A stretch of DNA of 42,468 nt from a virus. The notes below the pieces were generated by a model. That model searched no databases, had not been told where the DNA came from, and was given only the letters and a program-made list of their open reading frames with translations. Shown here piece by piece: positions 28,244 through 36,558 of this stretch. Location: positions 1 to 42,468 of IMG/VR virus record IMGVR_UViG_3300026075_000019; one strand, given 5' to 3'. Both the position numbers and the translations under genes were made by a program. How positions within the stretch are numbered: position 1 is the first letter of the stretch; each line of letters starts with the position of its first letter.

Positions 28244-30360
28244 CAGCTCTTGTCGCCCAGCCCTGCGCGCGCACGCGAGTACGAGCTGTCCTTGTTCTCG
28301 GCCACCTGTCGCCAGAACGAGCGCTGGATACGCCGTGTCAGGCGCTCGACGCCAACTCCATCGAACCACGCGCCGCGGTTATCCATGTTGACGTAAACCG
28401 TTGTTCCTCCACCAAACGCACTGCGCTGCTGATCGCGATTCAGCACCATCTCGCCGTCATGCGCCCAGATCAAACGGTTGTCCGGCCAGACGGGCGGCGC
28501 GAGTGTCATCCCGCCGACGATCCCGCCGCCAGCGAAGCGTTGAATCCCAAATGGCGTCACGATTCCGCCGGTCGACGCATGGCCGACACGCGCCGCCGCA
28601 CCTTGCGCTGCGCGCCTCGCGGCATCACCGAGCGCGCCAGGACCAGAGAAGAGCGAGATCAGGAGCGGCGCCAAGAGTCGACCGATCAGCATCCCTAACT
28701 GAAACGCCGCTGCGCCGATACTGAGCATCGAGGACAGGGAAGCATCCTTGAACGTCTCCACAGCGCGGAGCATGTTGGCGATCCCGTCCACGACGCCTGC
28801 GCTCAAGCTCGCGACCTTCCCGAATGCGCCATCGCTCATCGACCCGAGCATACTGACCGACTGCGAGAGCGAATCGAGCGCGATCTGTGTTCGCTGAAAG
28901 GCGCCCTCATCGATGCCGAACGCTCCCTTCGCTGCCTGAATCGCATCCGTATTCCCTGGCACGACACCAGGCGGCAGACCCAACGACAGACCAGCCGTCA
29001 CGCCGAAGGCTTTCCTGAATGCCTCCTCGAGCTCCTTGGCCTTCTGGATCATGTCGTCGAAGGTTTGGGTCACGAGGTTGTCGATATTCCCAAGATCGAT
29101 CTCGAACGTCGCGAATTTATCGATCGCCTCCGAAAATGGCGTAAACGTCTGTCTGGGCTGCGCGGCGAGTTTCCCCCATACGTCCTCAAACTTGGCGATC
29201 CGCGCCCATTGGTCCGCTAATCCTTTTGCTGCGAGTTGCGCTTCCGCTGCGCGGAGCAGCGCCTTGGAAAACCGCTCGATCGACGCAATCACGTCTGGTG
29301 GCGGGAGTCCAGGCACGGCGAACAATGGAATGTCGCCGCGCTCTCCAGACAACGGCGCCCGTGGAGCCTTCGGCGGCGGGATCAAGATATTCGCGGCGCC
29401 TTCCTGGGACGCAAGCAACAACGCCGTGAGCGGGTCCGTGCCGGGACGATTCAACTGCGCGAGTACTTCACCGATCGCGTTGAGTACGTTCGTCTTCCAC
29501 CGCTGCACCGCATCTCCGACGTCATCCCACGCCTTGACCGCCTTGTCCGACATCTTGAACGTGGAGTCTGCGAGTTCGTCCACCTTCGCTTTGAGCGACG
29601 GGAGTAGTTCAGCGCCTGCCCTACCGAACAACTGCATGGCGACGAAGGCTTGCTCGGCCGGGTCTTTGATGGATTGGATACCTTTCGCAATCTCGATGAA
29701 CTGCTGATCGGGTTCGAGGCTGTCCAGCTCACGAATAGACAGACCGATCCGCGCCAGCGCGCTCTCGGTATCTTTCCCGCCTTCGACGATGTTCTTCTGG
29801 AACCTGTTTATGGCGTTGGCGATTTCTTCAATCGTGTTACCGGACGGTCGCGCGATGGCATCGAGCCGTTGGAGGCCAGTCGCCGTGATGCCTGTCCGAT
29901 CAGAGAGTTTCGAGAGGGCGTCGGACAGTTCGAGCGCATGCCTGACGCCGAGCACGAGGCCAGAACCTAGCGCAGCTCCGGCGCCTACGCCGAGGCTGAG
30001 GCCGACATTAGCGAGGGCATCCGACAACTGAAACGCCTGCGTCGTTGATTGCTTCGTGGCCGCCGCGAGGTCGCGGAGCGATTTCGGCGCCGTCTGGCCG
30101 AGGACTCGATACTTTTCGATCGCTTTGTCGAGCAGCGCATTCCCGCGCTCGCGCTCAGCATTGGTTAGTTTCTCTACGCCGCCAATCTGTTGGACTGCCG
30201 CTGCGAAGTTGTGCGCGGCAGCCATTAATTTGCCACCGCCGAGCGACTGCGTCATGCGATCCGCCGCCGCCTTCGTGGCTTCGATCTGGTCGAGTCCCTG
30301 GCGCAGATTCGCCCGGAGTTGGTCCGTATTGTCTGCCCAGCGAATCGGGATCGTCGGCAT
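28243..30360 (-). CDS. Tail tape measure protein
   Basis: A 705-residue protein. The N-terminus is helical (IRWADNTDQLRANLRQGLDQ; GQTPAKSLRD-like segment near 90; LKAKVDELADSTFKMSDKAV), and ALSDALSKLSDRTGITATGL resembles the tape measure core. Hydrophobic glycine-rich stretches (LGVGAGAALGSGLVLGVRHA; LSIGAAAFQLGMLIGRLLAP) may insert into the host membrane. The C-terminus has the tail FGIQRFAGGGIVGG and LIWAHDGEMVLNRDQQ, a common ending of tape measures. By the known rule of 0.15 nm per residue the tail tube should be about 105 nm long. It follows the gp10-like gene. Confidence 0.88.
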   Translation of the reverse strand: MPTIPIRWADNTDQLRANLRQGLDQIEATKAAADRMTQSLGGGKLMAAAHNFAAAVQQIGGVEKLTNAERERGNALLDKAIEKYRVLGQTAPKSLRDLAAATKQSTTQAFQLSDALANVGLSLGVGAGAALGSGLVLGVRHALELSDALSKLSDRTGITATGLQRLDAIARPSGNTIEEIANAINRFQKNIVEGGKDTESALARIGLSIRELDSLEPDQQFIEIAKGIQSIKDPAEQAFVAMQLFGRAGAELLPSLKAKVDELADSTFKMSDKAVKAWDDVGDAVQRWKTNVLNAIGEVLAQLNRPGTDPLTALLLASQEGAANILIPPPKAPRAPLSGERGDIPLFAVPGLPPPDVIASIERFSKALLRAAEAQLAAKGLADQWARIAKFEDVWGKLAAQPRQTFTPFSEAIDKFATFEIDLGNIDNLVTQTFDDMIQKAKELEEAFRKAFGVTAGLSLGLPPGVVPGNTDAIQAAKGAFGIDEGAFQRTQIALDSLSQSVSMLGSMSDGAFGKVASLSAGVVDGIANMLRAVETFKDASLSSMLSIGAAAFQLGMLIGRLLAPLLISLFSGPGALGDAARRAAQGAAARVGHASTGGIVTPFGIQRFAGGGIVGGMTLAPPVWPDNRLIWAHDGEMVLNRDQQRSAFGGGTTVYVNMDNRGAWFDGVGVERLTRRIQRSFWRQVAENKDSSYSRARAGLGDKS

Positions 30361-30362
30361 CG

Positions 30363-30740
30363 TTAATGACCCAGGCCTTCGATGACGTGTTCGGCCGCGC
30401 GAATCATCTCGTCTGCGTAGCGTCGCATTTCCGCATCGGCCGCTGGACGGAGGAACGGCCGCGCCGTTAGATACCGCGTCCCTCGCTCAATCCAGAGTGC
30501 GAGATTCGCGGGTTTGTCATGCGCGCCTTCCGCGATGACGAGGAATTGCTTGTGTGTTGGATCATCGACCACAGTGAGAGCGACCACCGATGCCCCGCGC
30601 TTCACTTTAGACGCGACGATCTCTCGCGCCCGACGTTGCACACGACCAGCCGTCACGGAGGCCACCGCGCGCAGCGCCTTCGTCACATTCTCCGGCAGTC
30701 GATTGACACCCCGCTTTAGGTCCGCGAGTTCGTCAGCCAT
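30363..30740 (-). CDS. HK97 gp10-like tail/neck protein
   Basis: A 125-residue protein with the HK97-gp10-like pattern: LKRGVNRLPENVTKALRAVA (helix), VQRRAREIVASKVKRGASVV, then a beta stretch with PANLALWIERGTRYLTARPF, LRPAADAEMRRYADEMIRAA. WIERGT and ARPFLRPA are recurrent marks of that family. In this genome it lies after the tail assembly chaperone gene, which it overlaps by 8 nt, and not in the neck cluster. Confidence 0.75.
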   Translation of the reverse strand: MADELADLKRGVNRLPENVTKALRAVASVTAGRVQRRAREIVASKVKRGASVVALTVVDDPTHKQFLVIAEGAHDKPANLALWIERGTRYLTARPFLRPAADAEMRRYADEMIRAAEHVIEGLGH

Positions 30741-31011
30741 TGACCTTCGCGATCGCTTGCATGCGCGCCTTCATCTCCTGCCACGATTGCCGCCGTGGCG
30801 GTGGCTGTCGTCCAGTCCCGCGCGAGCCCGACATCAGCATCCCCATCTGCACCGCCGCCCCCTGCGCCGCGCGAATGTTCCGCTGCTCGCCCGCTTCACA
30901 TTCCCGCTCGAATTCGCGCAAGGAACTGTCCCAGAACTCCTCCCGCGTCAGCCCGAGACTCCGGCCGGTGATGTAGAGCCGGCGCCAGTCCCAGGCGTCG
31001 GAGGGTTTCCC
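30733..31011 (-). CDS. Tail assembly chaperone, -1 frameshift extension
   Basis: Frame entered by -1 slippage at 31005-31011. It adds about 90 residues: PSDAWDWRRLYITGRSLGL, TREEFWDSSLREFERECEA, then a basic Gln/Arg-rich region with SWQEMKARMQAIAKVNG. DWRRLYxxxRxLGLTxxEFW is a typical tail assembly chaperone second domain. There is no good start codon within the segment (only a TTG at 30921), which fits synthesis as a fusion with the upstream frame. Predicted fusion length is about 202 residues, analogous to gpGT of lambda. Confidence 0.8.
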   Translation of the reverse strand, partial: GKPSDAWDWRRLYITGRSLGLTREEFWDSSLREFERECEAGEQRNIRAAQGAAVQMGMLMSGSRGTGRQPPPRRQSWQEMKARMQAIAKVNG

Positions 31012-31340
31012 TCTGCGCCGCCTTCCGGTTGCACTTCAGGCTGATTGATCTCAACGACGTTGTTGATCGCGTCGATGAACACCGACAAACCGCCCGAGTC
31101 GTCGATGAAGTCGCCGACCTTCGCCTCGGTCTTGAACTGTTCCGCGTGGTACTTCTGGAGGAGCATCCAGATCACGGCCCGGATCGACACGAAATCCAGT
31201 GCAGAGCATTCGCCCAGGAGTGTGCCGATCGTCTTGCCCGTCTGCTTCTGCAGCGTGGCCGCGGCATTCATGCTGAGCTTGAGCGTGTACGAGTCGCCAT
31301 TGACCGCGAGGCGGACTTCGCCCCGTTCCGGGTTCGCCAT
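30948..31340 (-). CDS. Tail assembly chaperone, short (non-shifted) form
   Basis: A 130-residue protein: GEVRLAVNGDSYTLKLSMNA, ATLQKQTGKTIGTLLGECSA and VSIRAVIWMLLQKYHAEQFK are typical of the gpG/TAC family that binds the tape measure during tail assembly (GTA TAC style). Past residue 112 the normal frame is a low-complexity Pro/Gly/Ser/Thr tail of 18 residues. The slippery heptamer lies at codons 111-112. It is encoded just before the tape measure region, as expected. Confidence 0.82.
   Translation of the reverse strand: MANPERGEVRLAVNGDSYTLKLSMNAAATLQKQTGKTIGTLLGECSALDFVSIRAVIWMLLQKYHAEQFKTEAKVGDFIDDSGGLSVFIDAINNVVEINQPEVQPEGGAEGNPPTPGTGAGSTSPAGVSG
31005..31011 (-). promoter_or_regulatory. 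-1 programmed frameshift slippery site GGGAAAC
   Basis: Minus-strand heptamer G-GGA-AAC fits X-XXY-YYZ in the reading frame of the chaperone gene (codons 111-112 GGA AAC). Slippage gives GGG AAA and continues in the -1 frame to 30733. A short CGCC/GGCG stem (30997-30994 with 30986-30983) starts 7 nt downstream and could stimulate it. Lambda uses the related GGGAAAG. Confidence 0.85.
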
Positions 31341-31355
31341 AGGAGCCTCAGCGCC

Positions 31356-31814
31356 TTACAGCGATGCCGGGGAGACGGACACGCGGTCCCAGACTACAGG
31401 GCCGCTGATCCGCAACGTGACGCTCAGCTCGAGCACGGCACCGACCGCTATCGGAGAATTCCGCGCCTTCACGAAGGCGTTGAACGTGGCGGTCGATCCG
31501 TCTGGGAAGAACATCCGGCGCTCTTGCGTCGGCGGCGGCGTGGACTCGAATTCCGCCATGAGGGCCAACTGCGAGGCCGAACCCGATCCGAACTGCATCG
31601 TGATCGGCAGTTCGCCACCATCTTTGAAGTTGGGAATGAACTCCCGATACATGCCCGTCGAACGCAGGTGGGTCACGTCGAGTTCGTCCATCGTTTCGTT
31701 GGGACCGCCGATGTTGGTCACGCGGGCCAATTCTGTGTAGTTGGCCGGCGAGCCGCCATCACTGGTCCCGATGTAGACTCCCTGCGTGGATGTGGCGTCT
31801 GGTTGATCTGCCAT
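31356..31814 (-). CDS. Major tail (tube) protein
   Basis: A 152-residue beta-rich protein: GVYIGTSDGGSPANYTELAR, VTNIGGPNETMDELDVTHLR, GMYREFIPNFKDGGELPITM. This is the pattern of siphovirus tail tube proteins of the phage_TTP type, with the conserved ITNIGGPxxxxxxIDVT start and EFIPNFKDGGE loop. It lies between the tail terminator and the tail chaperone genes, as usual. It polymerises into hexameric rings forming the tube. Confidence 0.85.
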   Translation of the reverse strand: MADQPDATSTQGVYIGTSDGGSPANYTELARVTNIGGPNETMDELDVTHLRSTGMYREFIPNFKDGGELPITMQFGSGSASQLALMAEFESTPPPTQERRMFFPDGSTATFNAFVKARNSPIAVGAVLELSVTLRISGPVVWDRVSVSPASL

Positions 31815-31859
31815 TGTCGCTGCTCCTTGTGTACGTGCTCGTTACCAACGCTTGCCGTG

Positions 31860-32309
31860 CTAGTACGTTCCACCCTGTGTCTGAAATTGCACGATGTAAT
31901 CTGCGGTATGCCGAGAGAGTCCGCCGTGAATCTCTGGCTCCGCGCCTTCCGTTTCGAGATCGAACGTCACCCAGGCCCGCACGGGCGTGGCTGGTGAACT
32001 GCTCGTGTCTGAGAACGACCCATCGAACCCGTCGAGCCGTTGACGAATCGCGGACCCGATGGCATCGGCCCGCACCCGTGAGCCTTGCTCGTTGCCAGGA
32101 TTCGCGTAAATGTCGATCTGCACCCGCGCCCGTGCGAGGCCGGCGACACTCCGCAGCGAATTCGGTCGCACGATGTCCACGGCGAGAATCACCCCGGCCG
32201 GATACGTGACTTTCTCTGGCAACTGATCCGGGTACAGCCGCGTCAGGCCCGCCGCAATCACGGCGTTGTCGGCCATCACGTACTCGCGCACGAGATCGCG
32301 GATCGTCAT
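31860..32309 (-). CDS. Tail terminator / tail completion protein (DUF3168-like)
   Basis: A 149-residue protein from ATG 32309 (ATGA overlap). MTIRDLVREYVMADNAVIAA, GLTRLYPDQLPEKVTYPAGV, ARARVQIDIYANPGNEQGSR and VRADAIGSAIRQRLDGFDGS is the layout of the tail terminator/DUF3168 group: an N-terminal helix, beta strand with VQIDIYA, and a second helix. It caps the tail tube and joins it to the head. The position before the tail tube gene supports this. Confidence 0.78.
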   Translation of the reverse strand: MTIRDLVREYVMADNAVIAAGLTRLYPDQLPEKVTYPAGVILAVDIVRPNSLRSVAGLARARVQIDIYANPGNEQGSRVRADAIGSAIRQRLDGFDGSFSDTSSSPATPVRAWVTFDLETEGAEPEIHGGLSRHTADYIVQFQTQGGTY

Positions 32310-32650
32310 GCCGCCACCGCCCGCGCCGCGACAGCAATCAGCAGCCCCTCGCCGCGATTGATCTCGGTGACACCTTTCACGTCGTAGGTACGACCGTCAT
32401 GTCCGATGATCTGCGCCAAATCCGGCGTTGGCCTCGGACTCATGTCGTACGTCTTGTAGATGCCCTCAATCGTGGCGTCGATCTGACGGGCCTGCCACGT
32501 TTCGGTGGCGCTACTCTGTAACCATTCCGCCGCGATGGGCTGGCTACTCACCCACGTCGCCACGTCTTGGCCGGTCTGCGGATCCTCAGCGACCGTCGCG
32601 GTCTGCACGACAATACGTCGGTCCATCTTGCCGGACGCCAGGTGCGTCAT
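32306..32650 (-). CDS. Head-tail adaptor (phage_H_T_join, SPP1 gp16-like)
   Basis: A 114-residue protein from ATG 32650 (ATGA overlap; an upstream in-frame start at 32674 would overlap further). It has GKMDRRIVVQTATVAEDPQT, QDVATWVSSQPIAAEWLQSS, IDATIEGIYKTYDMSPRPTP and GHDGRTYDVKGVTEINRGEG. RI..Q......D..TG......W, a repeated beta-barrel pattern and GRTYDVKGV are recurrent in the head-tail joining protein family. It should sit below the gp6-like connector. A large glycosyltransferase gene separates it from the connector gene. Confidence 0.8.
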   Translation of the reverse strand: MTHLASGKMDRRIVVQTATVAEDPQTGQDVATWVSSQPIAAEWLQSSATETWQARQIDATIEGIYKTYDMSPRPTPDLAQIIGHDGRTYDVKGVTEINRGEGLLIAVAARAVAA

Positions 32651-34695
32651 GCTGACACCTGCGGATAGGACCACGTATCACCAGCGAAGAACCGATCCAT
32701 CTGCGTGGTACTCGGATGCAAGCTGCTCACCTTCCCGATGTGCTTCACGAACATCGGGTGACTCATCACGCCGGGTTCACGTCCGAACCGCGCCAACACC
32801 CACGAGGCGAGCAATTTGTCAAACGCGATCTTGGCGTTGCCCCGGAACCCGCCCCAGGTCTCGAGATTCGCGCGGGACCAGACGAGAAAGTCTTGTGCGT
32901 CTTCCATGCGTAACAGCACCGCTTGCGAACCCGCACACCGATCGAGGCGGTCATCGTAAAACCCGACATGGCCATGCGGTGGAGACACCCGGAACCCAAA
33001 GAGCCGATACAGGTGGCGATTGGGTCGGGCTGCAGCTCCGATCCACCGCTTCACACTCGCGACGAAGTCCGCGCAGAATGACAGGTCATCCTCGAGCAGC
33101 AACACCCAGTCGTAGACGTTGGGATCGAGGCTGGCAATCTGCGCCAAGCCGTTCTCGTTCGGCGTCCGTTGGCGAGAGGGCACATGCAACGTCACCGACC
33201 CAATCGATGCACCGAGCTGACCGGACAGCCAGCGCGTATCAGGATCGGTCAGACAAATCTGGAGCTCGGATGGCGGGATCCCTTGCGCGAGTAGCCGGCG
33301 CACGGTCCCGCCCAGATAGTTCGGTTTCGGGGAGCGATCGGCCGTCCGCATCGTGATGGCCAGCCGCAGGCCAGGCGCCGGTAAGAACGCGCCCTCCCCG
33401 GCCGCACGAAATACCTGGACGTTCCGTCCATACCACGATTGCTTCGGCGCCGCCGCAAGGAATCGCGCCGAGAGCTGCTGGGTCAGGACTGAATCAAAAC
33501 CAAGACCGCGGGCGATCAGCCGCTCCCGCCAATACTCGTGCGGTTGTTCGTTGAGATGCCCCTGTCCGCCTTGCCCAGGCGTGGCCGCGGTAAAGAGCAG
33601 CACGCCACCCGGCCGCACATGGCGTACGAGGGTGTCACACAGCACGTCGGCCGCGGCGGCCGGCAGATGTTCGGCCACTTCCCAACACAGCACGAGGCCG
33701 AACTGCTCTTGCACATCCAGCGGAACCGTGAGATCCGCGTGGCGAATCGGGGTATCGATCTGTGTGACCGGAATCGAGACATCCACACCCACACTGCGGA
33801 TACCGCGCGCCTGCGCGCGTGTCACGAAGTGCCCTTCTCCGCACCCCACGTCTAGGAGGCCCACAGGCTGGCCCAGCGCCACGAGGGCGGCATCGAGGCA
33901 CGCCGAAGACCCTGGCAAGGTCCAGCGTCGCGTCTCTTGCCACTGCGGCGTGTAGAGCGCGGGACGCCTGTGTGTGCGGATCGGCCGCGACGGCTTAGGC
34001 GGAGCCGGATGCCGCGGCGCAATAGCCCGCGTTTGCGACTGCCCGATATGAAACACGCAATTTTCAAGTACGCGGGCCACGAAGCCGTCGATCCGACCGC
34101 TGGCGACCATCTCGGAGTGATCCCCGCGATCCGTCCGCCCGCGGACGAGCTGATGAATGCGGAGCAGCGCGGACGTGCGCGTGACGGCTGGCGGAGCCCC
34201 CCAGTGATACCGTCCCACGTCGACGGCTTCTGGGGCACCGGCCAACCGACGCCACGGCGCAGCGGATCGCGACGGCACGCCATGATTCCGCAGACTGCAG
34301 GGGCATTTCTGGCCCCGTTCCTTGTATTGGCCATAGAGGCGCAGCGAATAGACATCTGGCCGCGTCCGCCGCACGTACTCGAACGTCTCTACCGGGAAGG
34401 GGCGGACCCATTCCCAGTCGTTCTCGAGCAACATCGTCCAGTCCGCGTGGCGATCGACCGCCACCTGCACCATCGCTGTTCGCAACGCTCTCGCGCCTCG
34501 CTGCGTCGGATGGTGCACGACCGTCGCGAAGCCATGCGCTGCTGCGAGCGCGAGGTTGTCAGGTTCCTGTGAGCCGTCATCACCGTGGAGCAATAGGAAC
34601 TGCTCACGCGCGTGCGGGTGCTGCGCGGTAAAGCTCTCCAGCGTGCGCTTGGTGTAGTCTGCGCGCCCACAGGTGAGCAACAGGACGGCGATCAT
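32647..34695 (-). CDS. Three-domain glycosyltransferase-methyltransferase-glycosyltransferase protein
   Basis: A 682-residue protein from ATG 34695 (ATGA overlap). Residues about 1-230 look like a GT-A glycosyltransferase: MIAVLLLTCGRADYTKRTLE at the start and MLLENDWEWVRPF near 88-100 with an acidic DXD-like END. Residues about 275-430 are a SAM methyltransferase with LLDVGCGEGHFVTRA (motif I near 280), a second strand GVDVS, HLPAAAADVLCDTLVRHVRP and RPGGVLLFTAATPG. Residues about 442-682 are a second GT-A-like domain, ITMRTADRSPKPNYLGGTVR to VLLLEDDLSFCADFVASVKR. It sits in the head-tail module. Sugar or protein target unknown. Confidence 0.75.
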   Translation of the reverse strand: MIAVLLLTCGRADYTKRTLESFTAQHPHAREQFLLLHGDDGSQEPDNLALAAAHGFATVVHHPTQRGARALRTAMVQVAVDRHADWTMLLENDWEWVRPFPVETFEYVRRTRPDVYSLRLYGQYKERGQKCPCSLRNHGVPSRSAAPWRRLAGAPEAVDVGRYHWGAPPAVTRTSALLRIHQLVRGRTDRGDHSEMVASGRIDGFVARVLENCVFHIGQSQTRAIAPRHPAPPKPSRPIRTHRRPALYTPQWQETRRWTLPGSSACLDAALVALGQPVGLLDVGCGEGHFVTRAQARGIRSVGVDVSIPVTQIDTPIRHADLTVPLDVQEQFGLVLCWEVAEHLPAAAADVLCDTLVRHVRPGGVLLFTAATPGQGGQGHLNEQPHEYWRERLIARGLGFDSVLTQQLSARFLAAAPKQSWYGRNVQVFRAAGEGAFLPAPGLRLAITMRTADRSPKPNYLGGTVRRLLAQGIPPSELQICLTDPDTRWLSGQLGASIGSVTLHVPSRQRTPNENGLAQIASLDPNVYDWVLLLEDDLSFCADFVASVKRWIGAAARPNRHLYRLFGFRVSPPHGHVGFYDDRLDRCAGSQAVLLRMEDAQDFLVWSRANLETWGGFRGNAKIAFDKLLASWVLARFGREPGVMSHPMFVKHIGKVSSLHPSTTQMDRFFAGDTWSYPQVSA

Positions 34696-35300
34696 GCCGC
34701 ACGCTCCACCAGCACGGTATCGATCGCCTCGCGACGAAAACAAGACAATGCCGTCGACCGCGAGCAGTTGACGATGTCGATCCCCGCCGCGGCGAGTGGG
34801 CCCGGTAACGTCTGGAAAGCTTTGATGCAGGCGGCATACGGCGGTTGCGTGCGATCAGGGTGCTCGCCGAAGCAATGCGACGGCCCTCGCGCGGGACGGC
34901 CCATGTCGTACCCAAGCAACACGATCCGCGCGGCCCCGAGATGCACGGCCAGATTGATCGCTTGATAGCCTGAGTTATGGCCGGCTTTCACGCCGGTCGG
35001 ATCGAGCGTCAGCCCATCGCGCCCGAGATTGCGTATCACTTGGATGCCTTTGAACAGCGCCGACGATGTTTGCAGGGAGTACTTCAAGCCAGCAAAAGAC
35101 TGCGCCCCTTTCTCCCACCGCCACCATTTCGCATCACAGGCGTAGAGCACATCGGCCCACTTCGCTAGTTTGTAGGCGTCGTTCACGACGATCATCCGCG
35201 CCTTGTCGCGACAGAACTCAACATCCGCCTGTGTGAGACTCGGACCTGTCCCGACACAGACGATGGTTGAATTCGGCCAGAGTTTGGGGACGGTCGTCAC
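34692..35300 (-). CDS. MptE/DUF115-like Rossmann-fold protein
   Basis: A 202-residue protein from GTG 35300 (GTGA overlap; a further in-frame start at 35306 exists). IVCVGTGPSLTQADVEFCRD, MIVVNDAYKLAKWADVLYAC, DAKWWRW, GYQAINLAVHLGAARIVLLG, YDMGRPARGPSHCFGEHPDR. The VGxGPSLT start and GYDM sequence are typical of DUF115/MptE-like proteins often found beside glycosyltransferase genes in phage and bacterial loci. Possible roles are nucleotide-sugar or phosphosugar handling. Encoded just upstream of the three-domain protein and coupled to it by ATGA. Confidence 0.7.
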   Translation of the reverse strand: MTTVPKLWPNSTIVCVGTGPSLTQADVEFCRDKARMIVVNDAYKLAKWADVLYACDAKWWRWEKGAQSFAGLKYSLQTSSALFKGIQVIRNLGRDGLTLDPTGVKAGHNSGYQAINLAVHLGAARIVLLGYDMGRPARGPSHCFGEHPDRTQPPYAACIKAFQTLPGPLAAAGIDIVNCSRSTALSCFRREAIDTVLVERAA

Positions 35301-35680
35301 GCCCACGTCTCCGTGAGATACCCGCCAGCCTTCAGCACGCTCTTGACCGTGTCGGCGAGATCACCCATCGCCTCGACCCGTTCGTTCGGCGCATCGTCCC
35401 CGCGGAACCGATAGAACTCCGCGACTTGTTCCAACACGGCCAGCCGCACCACCGCGGGCGCCGCAGGACTCCCCGTCGTCCACGCTTCGATTGTCGCGAT
35501 CCAGTCCGTATCCATCGGGTTGCGCTGGGCAATGCGCTGACACACGACTTCCGTCGCCGCGTCGAGCTTCAGTTGCAGATCGGGATCGTCCACGGGCGAT
35601 GCCGGCGATCCGCTCAGGACCGGCGACAGCCGGAGATGCGCCTGCGCCTGCTCGAGCGTCACGATGGTCGGGATCGTCAT
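35297..35680 (-). CDS. gp6-like head-tail connector
   Basis: A 127-residue protein from ATG 35680 (ATGA overlap). MTIPTIVTLEQAQAHLRLSP opens the typical gp6-like family: LEQAKAHLRI, then PDLQLKLDAATEVVCQRIAQ, a spacer, and PAAPAVVRLAVLEQVAEFYR FRGD-type helix. It should form a ring under the portal in HK97-like capsids. It follows the collagen-like gene. Confidence 0.82.
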   Translation of the reverse strand: MTIPTIVTLEQAQAHLRLSPVLSGSPASPVDDPDLQLKLDAATEVVCQRIAQRNPMDTDWIATIEAWTTGSPAAPAVVRLAVLEQVAEFYRFRGDDAPNERVEAMGDLADTVKSVLKAGGYLTETWA

Positions 35681-36558
35681 GCGTCGGTTCCGTCCCGGCC
35701 GTCTTTCCCAGGCTTCCCGTCCCGGCCGCCCTTCACCGCGAGACGCCACGCTTTCGCAGACTCCGGCGTCCCGTCCCCTGGTCGCGTCGTGGTCGCTTCC
35801 TGGGCAATCCAAAACGCGCCCTTGACCGTGACGCCAGCGGCTTTGGAATACCGCTTTCCGAATTGCCAGATCCCCGCATCAAACGGAATGGCGATCGGGA
35901 AGTCTTTGACCTGTGACCCGTTGGCGAATCGCAGCAGCCAGCCCTTCCCCTCCTCAAAGACGACATCGAGATCGTCGAACCCGAGGCCGTCGGCGCCATC
36001 TTTCCCGGCCACTCCAGGAGCGCCATCCTTGCCGTCGAGACCAGGAGCGCCGTCCTTCCCGTTGACGCCTGGCTGACCATCGCGCCCGTCGCGCCCAGGC
36101 GCCCCGTCTTTCCCGCTCAACCCGTCGGAGCCGTCTTTCCCATCGATCCCGTCGCGTCCATCCTTGCCAGCGAGGCCGGTCGGCCCAACCGCGCCGTCCT
36201 TCCCGCTGAGGCCAGGAGCGCCATCCTTGCCGTCGACACCATCCCGGCCATCCTTGCCGCTGACGCCATCGACTCCGTCTTTGCCGGCTGGTCCGACCGC
36301 GCCTACTGCCCCCAGGGGCTGTCCAGGCTCGCCCTGTGGCCCTTGCGGCCCGGCTGGACCTGGCACGAGCGCCCGCGCCTCCACCGCCACCATCCGGCCC
36401 CGCAGATCGCTGAGCGTGTCCGCGATGGCGTCCCAGGCGTCTTTGCTGCCATACCCGAGCGGTCTCGACTCAAGCGCGGCGATCTTGGACAGCAACGGTT
36501 CTGTGGCCGCATGGACGGAGAGCGCGATAATGTCGGCGAGTTGTTCCGTCTCGGTCAC
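35677..36558 (-). CDS. Collagen-like (Gly-X-Y) phage protein
   Basis: A 293-residue protein from ATG 36558 (ATGA overlap with the portal stop). Residues 1-63 form a helix/coiled-coil stem (EQLADIIALSVHAATEPLLS, LSDLRGRMVAVEARALVPG). Residues about 64-190 are Gly-X-Y triplets (GPAGPQGPQGEPGQP, then many GKDG, GRDG and GAPG units) of collagen type. Residues about 195-275 are a compact beta domain (VVFEEGKGWLLRFANGSQVK; GIWQFGKRYSKAAGVTVKGA; AWRLAVKGGRDG), and the last 15 residues return to Gly-X-Y. Collagen-like phage proteins form trimeric fibres. Its position between portal and connector is unusual. Head or neck fibre is the best guess. Confidence 0.72.
   Translation of the reverse strand: MTETEQLADIIALSVHAATEPLLSKIAALESRPLGYGSKDAWDAIADTLSDLRGRMVAVEARALVPGPAGPQGPQGEPGQPLGAVGAVGPAGKDGVDGVSGKDGRDGVDGKDGAPGLSGKDGAVGPTGLAGKDGRDGIDGKDGSDGLSGKDGAPGRDGRDGQPGVNGKDGAPGLDGKDGAPGVAGKDGADGLGFDDLDVVFEEGKGWLLRFANGSQVKDFPIAIPFDAGIWQFGKRYSKAAGVTVKGAFWIAQEATTTRPGDGTPESAKAWRLAVKGGRDGKPGKDGRDGTDA

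Noticed and set aside
30733-30921. A separate 62-codon gene starting at TTG 30921
   Set aside because: The frame continues upstream without a stop into the slippery site and encodes a chaperone extension, so it is better read as the frameshift product.
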